64,000 nucleotides of DNA from Physella acuta (lineage: Eukaryota > Mollusca > Gastropoda > Physidae). The notes beneath the pieces were generated by a model, which saw nothing but the letters and a program-made list of their open reading frames with translations, was not told where the DNA came from and ran no database searches. The stretch is from NCBI RefSeq assembly GCF_028476545.1, contig NW_026732264.1:479166-543165 (forward strand). Direction: 5' to 3'. Shown here piece by piece: positions 23,578 through 42,911 of the stretch. Made by a program: the position numbers and the translations under genes. Positions within the stretch are counted from its first letter, which is position 1; the number at the start of each line of letters is the position of its first letter.

Positions 23578-24052
23578 ACTGAATTGACTTTGTGTTACTA
23601 TCCAAGGCGCTGTTGACTTTGTCATCTGTAACCACATGAGGTCCATCCACCTGTTCACAGAGAGCATCAACTCCAGCTGTCGCTTCAAGAGTTATCCTTG
23701 TGCTAGTGAACTCAACTTTGTGGTAAGTAGCTGAGTGTAATTGTACAACCACGATGAGTTAGAATGAACGATGACAAATGTAAAATGGTATTGAGTTCGT
23801 TATAATTTCCATTAACTCGAATCTTTTGAATGTGCCTAAGTCCGCCCTTCTTTGATTGAATCTGTCCACTCCTTATTCCTGTGTCTAACACAACTGCTAT
23901 AATTAAAAACCTCCCCATCCCCTCCCCAGTTGGGTTGGTGTAACACATGTGGTGTGTCGGGCTGTGCCAACCTGGGATTCTGGGCCAAGCCAACGCCTGC
24001 TGGAAAATTTTTCTTGAAGACTGCTGGAAATCCGCCATTTTGTTTGGCTTAG
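17703..24052 (+). CDS. Secreted pancreatic-lipase-family lipase, LipB (9 exons)
   Basis: Exons: 17703-17769, 18248-18350, 19021-19189, 19759-19905, 21144-21252, 22321-22437, 22955-23071, 23607-23722, 23930-24052. All lengths equal those of LipA and total 1068 nt, 355 residues. Signal peptide [18 protein letters not shown]. Triad: Ser in GHSLG (exon 5), Asp in GLDPAGP (exon 6), His in CNH (exon 8). The C-terminal region is cysteine-rich ([12 protein letters not shown]) and ends PPFCLA. Exons 1-4 and their introns resemble LipB'. Introns 5-7 resemble LipA, while exons 8-9 code for residues closer to LipB', so the gene looks like a mosaic from gene conversion. Exon 4 is followed by an array of eight 76-bp units. 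Role inferred as extracellular lipid hydrolysis. Confidence 0.87.
18351..18870 (+). repeat. Minisatellite in LipB intron 2
   Basis: About 13-14 units of about 37 bp containing TGTCTTGTTAGATATCTATA and CCTACACTAAAACTAAA. It begins immediately after the exon 2 donor but does not repeat exon bases. LipB' has only about three degenerate units (43530-43650). Confidence 0.88.
19440..19758 (+). repeat. CT-rich repeats before LipB exon 4 acceptor
   Basis: Degenerate 20-22 bp units such as TGTTTGAATGATCTCCCCTG up to the real acceptor TGTTTCAG. The counterpart before LipB' exon 4 (45360-45752) has more units. Confidence 0.7.
19853..20440 (+). repeat. Exon 4 donor-spanning array (LipB), 8 units of 76 bp
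   Basis: Each unit contains 53 nt copied from the end of exon 4 (CCAATACAAGAGTCGTAGG .. AACCAAATCAGT) followed by 23 nt with a GTACGT donor and a TTTTATTTTAACAG acceptor-like end. The first unit is the real exon end; the last is partly deleted. Each unit therefore resembles a complete 53-nt exon between splice sites. Confidence 0.92.
20812..20921 (-). mobile_element. hAT-type MITE, CAGTGTTTCTTCCAG family, reverse, partial
   Basis: Ends GAAGAAACACTG at 20921 with an upstream C-run of about 20, matching the reverse of 11443-11673. The left end is not recognisable. Lies in LipB intron 4. Confidence 0.6.
21238..21955 (+). repeat. Exon 5 donor-spanning minisatellite (LipB intron 5)
   Basis: Same 28-31 bp family as in LipA, about 24 units, beginning at the real exon 5 junction ATTACAG then GTAGG. 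Blocks of several units are themselves duplicated (GTGGGTGGAGAGGTTTACAG alternating with GTAGGTGGGGAGGATTACAG), showing higher-order growth. Confidence 0.9.
23057..23445 (+). repeat. Exon 7 donor-spanning minisatellite (LipB intron 7)
   Basis: About 12 degraded units of GTAGGTGTTGTG..GGCTTATTGATG starting at the exon 7 end. Shorter and more diverged than the LipA arrays, and without the LINE. Confidence 0.85.
23489..23571. repeat. (TA)n microsatellite in LipB intron 7
   Basis: Pure TA tract of about 80 bp ending about 35 bp before exon 8. Confidence 0.95.
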
Positions 24053-24081
24053 TTGCAATCTGTTGACTCTTGTTAACGTAA

Positions 24082-24087
24082 AATAAA
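24082..24087 (+). terminator. Polyadenylation signal of LipB
   Basis: AATAAA 30 bp after the stop codon. Confidence 0.5.
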
Positions 24088-24213
24088 CCAAAAAATTAAT
24101 ACTTGTTTTGTAGCTTGTTTTATGTTTAATTAGATTTATTTTAGCAATTTTCTGGAACCTCCTTACGATCGACTCGTGATTTCCTACTGCTACCATGGTA
24201 TCCTCTTTACAGT

Positions 24214-24305
24214 AGGGCTGGTAAGTAGGTCATCAACCAGTTCTTCGGCTCAATAAAAACTGCATGAGCCATAGAACTGATTGGTGACCTACTTACCAGC
24301 CCTAT
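24214..24305. repeat. Near-perfect hairpin, about 37-bp arms
   Basis: Left arm AGGGCTGGTAAGTAGGTCA (continuing to GGCT) pairs with AGCC .. GTGACCTACTTACCAGCCCT, with a few mismatches and a loop of about 17 nt. The size fits a miRNA precursor or a tiny palindromic MITE (CAG just outside the left arm). It is not found after LipB'. Confidence 0.75.
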
Positions 24306-24416
24306 ACACCCCATCAAGCTGTAAGGCAATAGCTAGACTATATCTCAACTTGTTGACCTCTTCTCCGTGTTGTGTGTAGATTATAAACACCAAGTTTGTT
24401 TATGTATTCTTTAAAT

Positions 24417-25227
24417 CAGGGGTCTCCAAACTAAGGCCCGCTGGCCGGATGCGGCCCGCGAGGTCCTTTCATCCGATCCGCGGAGATCTTTTTGTTCACG
24501 AAAAAAAGTTTGTTAGAAGTGGCTGAGGTACTTTGCTCAGAAAATTCAAAACAGTTTGAAAATCTACCTTTGGGTATAAATACCATTGCCCTCCGTGTTG
24601 CAAACATTGATGAAAACATTGTGACTCAAATAGAATCGCTGGACAGCTGTTCCATGTTTTTGGAGCAAGTACAGGGCAACAACTCGACGCACTTTCGCAC
24701 TTTCAGCAGTGCAGAGTCTTCATGGCTGAAGCAATATCTGAGTTCCCCACATCATTTGCATGCAAGATCATCAAAGACCTCCAGCTGCAGTTTCAGTAAC
24801 GGTTTTCTGACCAGGATTCAAAGGCAGAAGAAGTGAGACTGCTTCAAAACCCATTTGAAGCAAATGTAACCAGTTGCCCAGATGAACTGCAGATTGAGGT
24901 CATTGAATTGCAAGCAAATGACTTCCTTAGAGACAAGTTTAAAAAACGACGGGTGGGTTTTTGTGTTTGCCCAAGGAGAACAAACTTGGACCTGAAGTGT
25001 GTTGTCGGCCGGACAGTGTTTTTTTCAGACTTTTTCTCCTGGAAGGAGGGGGGGGGTTGCATTTAAAATGTGTTTATATTTCTATATAAATTCTATTTCT
25101 TTGGGGGGGGGGGGGCACGGTGAACACCGCCACCCCAAAGGATGCATGGAAGAAACTCTACTCTGGCCCGCAAACTGATATTTGATAGTTAATGCGGCCC
25201 TTGGGCTGAAAAGTTTGGAGACCCCTG
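24417..25227 (+). mobile_element. hAT DNA transposon, internally degraded
   Basis: An 811-bp element with perfect 16-bp terminal repeats CAGGGGTCTCCAAACT and AGTTTGGAGACCCCTG, and perfect 8-bp target duplications CTTTAAAT (24409-24416 and 25228-25235). The + strand at about 24490-24970 encodes parts of a hAT transposase of the Charlie/ZBED5/GTF2IRD2-like group: SLLEVAEVL..LPLGINTIALRVANI, then in another frame RLLQNPFEANV and LQIEVIELQANDFLRDKF. Frames shift between these parts and the N-terminal and C-terminal regions are missing, so it is non-autonomous. A CAGTGTTTCTTCCAG-family MITE is nested at about 25014-25157. Confidence 0.88.
25014..25157 (+). mobile_element. MITE nested in the hAT element
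   Basis: Starts CAGTGTTTTTTTCAGAC and ends near GGATGCATGGAAGAAACTCT, with the family's G-runs and TTTCTATATAAATTCTATTT segment. A target duplication is not clear. Confidence 0.6.
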
Positions 25228-25265
25228 CTTTAAATAGAAATCCGTCTCATTTTCTAACACTGAAT

Positions 25266-25458
25266 CAGAGTCGTAGCGAGGAGGGGGGGGGCGGGAGGCG
25301 GACATATGTCCCCGGGCGCCGACCTTAAGGGGGGCGCTAAAATGGGTTGGAAAAACAAATTGAAAGTTTGAGAGGGGAGGGGGTGCAAATGAAAAGTTGG
25401 AGGGGGGTGGAAACCGAAAGTTTGTTCCAGGGCGCCGTGAAGGGTCGCTACGCCTCTG
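25266..25458. mobile_element. hAT-type MITE, CAGAGGCGTAGCGA family (block 2 copy)
   Basis: Same insertion as 98-294, with flanks CACTGAAT and CACTGATT. It differs mainly by a shorter G-run. Confidence 0.8.
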
Positions 25459-25466
25459 CACTGATT

Positions 25467-27357
<1,891 letters not shown>

Positions 27358-27373
27358 TATACATATATATATA

Positions 27374-27375
27374 GG

Positions 27376-27468
<93 letters not shown>
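27374..27468. repeat. (TA)n microsatellite beside LipA' promoter
   Basis: About 95 bp of TA repeats ending beside GGCTATATAATGCTATAAAA. Confidence 0.9.
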
Positions 27469-27470
<2 letters not shown>

Positions 27471-27481
27471 CTATATAATGC

Positions 27482-27488
27482 TATAAAA
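27482..27488 (+). promoter_or_regulatory. Putative TATA box of LipA'
   Basis: TATAAAA 50 bp before the start codon at 27538, identical to LipA. Confidence 0.55.
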
Positions 27489-27537
27489 TGAGATTTGTAC
27501 TGTTTAATACTCTAGGAGAGAGAGCAAGATTTAAAAA

Positions 27538-36121
<8,584 letters not shown>

Positions 36122-36260
36122 TAGCCGTCAGTTTAGGATTGTTTAGATAAATGTCACATCACTTGTTATGTTTTGTGTGTAAAATATTGTGTCATTAGAT
36201 TTTATATTTAGAAACAATTGGTTGAAAAACCCCCAATAACTCAATAAATCTTAATATACA

Positions 36261-36677
36261 TCTATATATATAATTCTCTTCTGTGAGACGCTAGAAAACA
36301 AGCTGTAAGCGCGCTCCCTACCACCCCACCCCTACACGGTCTGGTGAGCTGTGGTTCACGCTAAATGTTTACATTCGTAGAGCCGGGTTTAGTGACGGCT
36401 ATTAGGGGCAGATAATTTAGTTTGAAACGATTTTAAACTTAGGGAAGGTAACTAATAGGAGGCTGCTTTCATGGGGGGGGGGGGGGTTGTAGGTTAGGGG
36501 TTGGAGGAAAGCAGGGTGGGGGGTAGTATCGTCCTTAACGACCTACTGATAGTGTTTTAAAGCAAATATTTTCAGTGGCAGCATTGGTACTGTCGAATTC
36601 ACAAATTACGAATTACTGAAAAGTAGAAAATAAAACAACTAAATAGCGGCGTATGATATGCCGCGGGTCGACTCGTA
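36261..36677 (+). mobile_element. Non-autonomous Helitron-like element
   Basis: Begins TCTATATATATAATTCTCTT and ends with the hairpin GCGGCGTATGATATGCCGC then GGGTCGACTCGTA, a Helitron/Helentron-type 3' end. It has no coding capacity and no target duplication. Block 1 has the uninterrupted target near 10336-10345. A relative is at 59049-59478. Confidence 0.75.
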
Positions 36678-37570
36678 TTATATAAAAATAAAAGCAACAA
36701 TTACATCCCTTGCACAAAGGATCAAGCAAACAAAAATAACATTGGCCGTTTCTAATCGGAAATTCACAAACTTAGTTTAAACTGATAGACTGGCCAGATT
36801 TTTCAGCATGTAACAAGTCAAATCATTGGAACGTCAAATGTAAATTACAACAAGAACGCATGTCAACAGAATAAACTATAATAGTCTGTGATGCAGAGAG
36901 ATGCCTGGAAGAAACTCTGAGAATAATTGTTTCCATCATGAGAAGTGTGGATTGGTTAACAAATTGCATAAGTGGAACCTCAAAAGTTATCTCAAAGATA
37001 AAGCAAGAGAACTACATGTTTCACTTGTAGGAATCTCATTTTTGGCTACTCTAAATCCAATGTAAAACAAAAAAAAATGTGTAATCTGAATTGATGTGTT
37101 TATTTGTACAATTAGCAATAAACAATTTCTTTCTAAATGTGAGAGCTGTGTTTATCTTTGTTGATTTTTTAAAATACACTTTCTAATCGGGCAAATTTAA
37201 TTATTAATGCAGTTTTAACTAACAGGTTACTCAAGTTTATTAAAGAAGTTACTTTTAAAATGATGGTTTTTTTTTACAATCTCTCGACCATACAGAGACA
37301 GTAAATTTGTTTATAAAAGTTGTAGTAATGGTATTAATCATCACTCACCCTATAGAAGTAAATGCTTTAAAATATGTAAAAGCCATTGATTTTTTTCGAG
37401 AGGGGAGGGGGGCTCTGCCTTCCCCGAAGAGATGCCTGGAAGAAACTCTGGGTCTAAGTGGTGTGTGTCTTTGTGGTGTCGTGTAGTTGGAAATTTGAAT
37501 CTCGTGGGTCTTTATGCTGTCTTATCCAGATAGTGTTTAGACATTTATGTCAGAAGAGGCGTCAACAAGA
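36678..37570. other. Intergenic LipA' to GPCR', no gene seen
   Basis: Counterpart of 10340-12058 with about 400 bp less. Holds right-end remnants of CAGTGTTTCTTCCAG MITEs at about 36894-36918 and 37389-37452. Confidence 0.55.
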
Positions 37571-37802
37571 CAGAGGCGTAGCGACCCTTCCCGGCGCCCG
37601 GGAACAAACTTTCAACTTGGCGCCCCTTTCGAGATCAACCTTTCAATTTTCTATTTGCACCCTCCCCCCAAACTTTCGATTTGCACCCCCCCCCCCTCAT
37701 ATATTTTTTTTATATTTATAAAGCAAAAATACAGCTAAAATTAGATTTTAATTTGTTAATGTCCACCCCCCCTGCCCCCCCCCCCCCTTCGCTACGCCTC
37801 TG
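37571..37802 (-). mobile_element. hAT-type MITE, CAGAGGCGTAGCGA family (block 2 copy)
   Basis: Same insertion as 12059-12317, with target duplication CAACAAGA at 37563-37570 and 37803-37810. Confidence 0.87.
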
Positions 37803-37810
37803 CAACAAGA

Positions 37811-39133
37811 TCTAGCAGAAGTGAAGGTATAAGTGTTAGCAAGAGTCGATTACGAATTTAAAGCATTGCGCACAAGAAACCAGGAAAGTAGTCAAACAAC
37901 TTTCAAATCTCTGATCTGTGGCGTATTGTGTGATGCTACAAGCTAGAAGTATTACGAGTCAAAGATAATATCTTTGAGTAAAGATTGTATCTTTGTGTAG
38001 CTATGACCTATTGACGCCGAGCTCTCACAGTTGGCTGCACTTAAACCAACCGCTATGGTAGACTGCGCACTAGAGTGTAAACTAATACACCTTAAAATCT
38101 ACCGTCTTTTTTACACTCAGGTCACTGGTCAGCATAAAACTTACCTTTTTGACGTTGCAACTGACTGTTTAATACGGTCATTTATTGTCCTGGCTATTGA
38201 GACACATACTACAATACCTGCTCACGACGGATATTCCATGTTAGTGGTAAAACCGGCAAATGTGTTAGTCCTAGTATTAGTCAGATTATCCTGTTAAGTG
38301 TAGCGCATTGTCCATCAGTTGTTATGATGTAACTTCAGTAATGCTTTTATAACTTGCGTACTACATCTGATGTTAAACTACAGTAATGTTTCTATAACTT
38401 GCGCACTTCAACTGATGTTAAACTTCAGTAATGCTTTTATAACTTGCGTACTTGATCTGATATTATGTATGTTCCCCACCCGTCCCACAGCGTTCTCCAT
38501 AAGTTTTAGCATTATGTCAGATTACTTAACTCTAGTACACGTTCAGGTCAATGGTTTTATTCTTGGCGTAAGATCAGACAAATTCGCTATTTATAAATTA
38601 AAATAGGTCAAGCTTTTGATGTCAGTATTTGACCCCGCTAAACAGATCACGTGGTGTAAAGCGGTTAGCGTTTTAGAATTTCGATCACATTCTTCATTCA
38701 CAAAAAAGTACTTTAACAACATTAAGTTATGTCAATCACGCAACCTTTTTGATCTAACGGACGCTTTGATTACTCAAGTGCTTCATCTGATTTCACAAAG
38801 ATTTCACTGTGGGTTCCCTACCTTAAACCCTGGCTTTTAAATCTGATCCTTTTTTACTTTCTCACGTTTTGTGAAGAATTGTAAGCGTGTGACAAATTCA
38901 AAGTATTTGAGAACTTTATCATTTAGGTGGACGAAATTCCAGATTTGAATGTGATCTATACGTGGGTTTTTTCAACTTTTAAGCGATTTCCGGTACTCAG
39001 AAATTTTACTCTAATTTATACAAACACGCACTTACACACACATACTCATACTCACACTCATACATACTCATACTCATACACATACACACACTTTGACCAC
39101 ACCCACACCCACACACACTCGATACACACACAT

Positions 39134-39191
<58 letters not shown>

Positions 39192-39955
39192 AAACACACT
39201 CTCACAGGAGAGAGAGAAAGACGCAACACACCCGGTCAATGACATCACTGAACACACGTTTTGTACTGTTATATTTGTAATGGTACCATTTAAACTAATG
39301 GCATTGAAATGAATGCTGTCGAAAACAAATTGAAAAGTTACATATGAAATAAACCATCATTTATTTTTAAAGTGAACAAAAGTGTTAACAATTAAATTCA
39401 CAAAACATTTACTAAAGCTGGATAACTTTAATAGCGATTAAAGTCTTCTATAATTTCCATTAATTTTAGTTGTATTAAAATATTTTAAAAAGTAAGGTTT
39501 AGAATCCAGACACAAATAATAATCAGGTGCTCTCTGGCAGTTTCACGGGAGTGTATCATTAGCATCAATTAAATATCTCAACCCTTTGTTGTCGCTGTCG
39601 ACTGTGTGATCGATGTCGCTTTGTTAACACGGTAATTTGTTGTGACTACTGTGTAGTCAAAGTCCAATAAGTTATTGATTGATTGTAAGACAAACGTAAA
39701 CCTAGACATTCAAAGGTTTATTAAGTTTTATTCACTTTATAAATTTGAATACAGTTAAAAGGAGTAAAACCAGTTAACTAAAACGTTTAGATTTAAATTA
39801 GATTCGGTGTAAATATTTATTAATGTGAATAAGTCTCTCAATAATTGTTTATCCTGGGTAGTATTTTAATATTACTGTTAACATTAACGTTAACAGATGT
39901 TAACGTGCTGGATGTTTTACTGAAAGTTAACACAGCACCCAACACCATCTCAGCA
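37811..39955. other. Intergenic upstream of GPCR', no gene seen
   Basis: Holds three to four 45-bp repeat units (38330-38470) and a CACACA/CACTCA tract (39010-39215). Otherwise similar to block 1 with many small changes. Confidence 0.55.
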
Positions 39956-40966
39956 ATGAATGATACAGCCTACGTCAAGATCGTGTCGCCTCTTTTCCCC
40001 ACCAAAGCACTAGAAGCTTTCATGCTCTTCAACTTATTTTGTATAGAGATCACAGCCATCCTTGGCATTATAGGGAACGGCGTCAGCATTGTGGTGTTTG
40101 CCAGACAAGGGTTTAAAGACAGCATCAACGTCACGTTGGCTGTACTGGCTGCCAGCGACATAGGGGCGCTAGTCACCAACCAGATGTTCGGGTTGCTGAA
40201 CAACCCGTGGTTCCAGAAGTCCAACCTGCCCATCGACTACAGCGGCGTAGCCACCATGTTGGTGTACATCCCACACAACTACTTCTCCAAAGTGTGCGGG
40301 TTCGTCACCGCCTTCGCCTCTTTTGAACGCTGCCTGTGTGTGTTAGCCCCGCTTCAGGTCAAGCAGATTATCACAAGAAACGTCGCTATCGTCGTTAACT
40401 CTACCATCTGTGTACTGATGCTGCTAGATTTTGTACCCTCCTACTATATCTACTACCTAGACTGGGTTTTCATACCGGCAACCAACCAAACAAAGCTTCT
40501 CAAATTATCACGCGTGGACCCTATCAACGTATTCAGCAAATCTCTATACGTCACAGAATTCACTCTACCTTATCTGACCTTCTTCTTCATCATCGTCACC
40601 ACCGTCGTCATAGGTATACAGCTCAAGGGAAGGCTACTCTGGAGAAAAACTGTAACTTTAATCAACAAAGACGCGGGGTTTAAGAGTTTGAATAAAGAAA
40701 TGCATGCAGTTCAGATGTTGGCGGTGGTGTCTGTGGTGTTCGTGGTGTGTCTGACACCCCAGACGTTGGTCATCACCATCGCGGCCTTCTTCCCTGAGGT
40801 CAGCCACTCGGAGATCTACTACAACATTTTTCTCTTCTGCTACAGTCTGTCGTACCTGCTGGAGACGGTCAGTTCTAGCGTCAACCCGTTGGTGTACTAC
40901 AACATGAGTGGCAGATACAGGAAGACTTTCTTTGTGGTGCTGGACGTGTTCTTACACCTGCCGTAG
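39956..40966 (+). CDS. Class A GPCR, gastropod chemosensory-receptor-like (copy 2)
   Basis: 336 residues from the shared MNDT start. The frame stays open upstream to about 39845 but offers no ATG there. Differences from the block 1 copy are few and mostly conservative (for example N5A, R112K, V149S, L278F, F333L), and the TM3 ERC, CLTPQ and NPLVY signatures are unchanged. Many nucleotide changes are synonymous, suggesting both copies stayed under purifying selection. Same inferred membrane topology and role as copy 1. Confidence 0.85.
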   Translation: MNDTAYVKIVSPLFPTKALEAFMLFNLFCIEITAILGIIGNGVSIVVFARQGFKDSINVTLAVLAASDIGALVTNQMFGLLNNPWFQKSNLPIDYSGVATMLVYIPHNYFSKVCGFVTAFASFERCLCVLAPLQVKQIITRNVAIVVNSTICVLMLLDFVPSYYIYYLDWVFIPATNQTKLLKLSRVDPINVFSKSLYVTEFTLPYLTFFFIIVTTVVIGIQLKGRLLWRKTVTLINKDAGFKSLNKEMHAVQMLAVVSVVFVVCLTPQTLVITIAAFFPEVSHSEIYYNIFLFCYSLSYLLETVSSSVNPLVYYNMSGRYRKTFFVVLDVFLHLP

Positions 40967-41009
40967 TGCCCGTGGGAGGAGGGGTGGGGGTGCAGGTGGG
41001 GGAGGGTTC

Positions 41010-41058
41010 AGCTCTAGCGTCAACCCCCTTGTGTACTACAGAAGAGTGGCCGTTAAGG
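41010..41058 (+). pseudogene. GPCR 3'-end fragment after copy 2
   Basis: About 45 bp beginning TCAGCTCTAGCGTCAACCC and reaching GAGTGGC repeats the TM7-coding stretch. It is shorter than the fragment after copy 1 (15641-15752), so it has been trimmed since duplication. Confidence 0.7.
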
Positions 41059-41059
41059 T

Positions 41060-42840
41060 ATCGTATTGCTCAAATTGCTATAAATCACCATTGAAAGGAA
41101 AAAAAAAGAAAAAAAAAAAGAAAAAATAGTTTCACGACTCCACTGAGCACAATTCCACATTGACTGATTCTACTGCTACAGTGGCCAGTTAATTTTTATG
41201 TTCGCTCCTCCGTCTAGCATTCATACACGTTTTTCTGCTTATTGTTGTGGCTGGTTCGTCTATTGTTTGACGGGATACTTGGAAAATAATTTTAGAACCC
41301 CTGGAAATCACAGTTAGTTAATCCCTCATTGAGCTGGAATAAACATGTGTTTGACACATCTTTACATTCAATGTAAAAAGTGACGTGGTCTGTCCATGCG
41401 TGTGTGTTCCTTATAAATGTCTCTTAAACGTGATGTGAAAAAAAATCTGTTAAATGTTTAAATAAATGCTACTTTATTTCACTTTTAGATATTTTTATTA
41501 GAAATTAAAAATATTAAATCCTTGACTCCACAGACACATTACATCCTTACATATGTAGGTGTTTTAAATCTCGTGATGTAAGTGTAATACTTTAGCCCAG
41601 ACTTACCTTAAGATACAAAATTGCAATATAACAATATCAATCCCATTACCACAGTCTTTATCCCCAGTAATGTAATGTTTATTTAAGGAATATTCTGTTG
41701 AAGAAGTAAATAAAATTGTTTACAGGTAACCTAAAAGATAATCTAAAACAGAAAACATTTGACAGAAAACATCAGAATTTCATGTGGATGAAATGCTTTC
41801 TAAACCAGATGCCATTTTATTTAACAAAGGAATAAACAATTTCTGTAAACATGGCTGATGAGTTTGTATTTTTTTTAGTCTTTTAAACTACATTTACTAT
41901 TTAGGCTAATTTGCTTTTAATTACAGTTTTAACTAACAGCTGTTTAACTCTATCAACGTTTATTAAAGCTGTTACTGATGAGGGCTATTTGTTGAAACAC
42001 TGTTTTGTTTCACAAACCCTCAACCTTGTAGAGATAGTAAATTTGTTTTTAAAAACAGTTGTATAAGGCTGGGTTTATCGCTGTCCTTATACAGATCAAA
42101 TGTTATACGACTATGACATTTTAAAAGGTCAGGTATCACAAATAACCGCATGATTTATCAACTAGATACAAGGTTTCTTTCACATACTTTCTTCCTGCAA
42201 AATCAATGAAGGGGAATTAAAACTTGCATTTAAAATTTCGGGTGGGGGGGGGGTGCTGGTTTAAGTATATTTTCTATTTAAATTTTTTTTTTCATTCCGC
42301 TCGGGGGTGTGAGTAGACGCAGTGTTACCTACCCCCCCCCCCCCCCTACGATATGTCTGGAAGAAATTCTGCTTTGACCACTCGATAAAAACACCTTTTG
42401 ACTTAGACCACTCCAGTAAAAACGACTTCACCGTTCTTGCTCCACAATTCCAAGCAACTTTGGCTTAACCTGGTCTATCGAAAACAAAATTGAAAAAAAA
42501 AACCTCACTCGCCTAAACGATGAAATTAGCATTACTTTGACTACATTATACTTTTACAAACCACTAACTCTCCCCGTATCTACTAACTATAGAGCAAAAC
42601 AAATGAAATTGAAAATACCCCCCCCCCCTGCAGTTTGTTCCTGTTGGCCTGAATCAGTAATTAATTATCATGAGTGTTAGTGTCAGCGTTATAGTCAAAC
42701 AATGAAAAAAAAAAGGGGGGGGGGGAAATTAACAATTCAAAACAGACACGAAGGACTAAAAACAACAGTAACCAAAACAGAGAGATTAAAGGGAATGAAG
42801 GAATACAACTTCAGAGCAAGAGAACGAATTTATTCTGCAA
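41060..42840. other. Intergenic GPCR' to LipB', no gene seen
   Basis: Counterpart of 15753-17630, with indels. Holds the degenerate MITE relative at about 42238-42366. Confidence 0.55.
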
Positions 42841-42844
42841 TGTG

Positions 42845-42855
42845 CTATATAAAGG
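42845..42855 (+). promoter_or_regulatory. Putative TATA box of LipB'
   Basis: CTATATAAAGG, 56 bp before the start codon; conserved with LipB. Confidence 0.6.
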
Positions 42856-42911
42856 AGGAATAAACAATGTTAAAAGTCAACAGGAACATTTTTTCAAGCA
42901 TTTGCTGAAAA

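Larger units (their letters stand above)
1..24416. repeat. Segmental duplication, block 1 (left end outside window)
   Basis: This block carries LipA, a GPCR and LipB. Position 1 aligns with 25169 in block 2, and identity appears near 99% by eye over LipA and its flanks. Similarity continues through the GPCR and the first half of LipB. It becomes patchy after the exon 4 array of LipB, near 20440. Block length differences come mainly from minisatellite copy number and later insertions. Seen by direct comparison of the two stretches; the identity value is an estimate. Confidence 0.9.
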
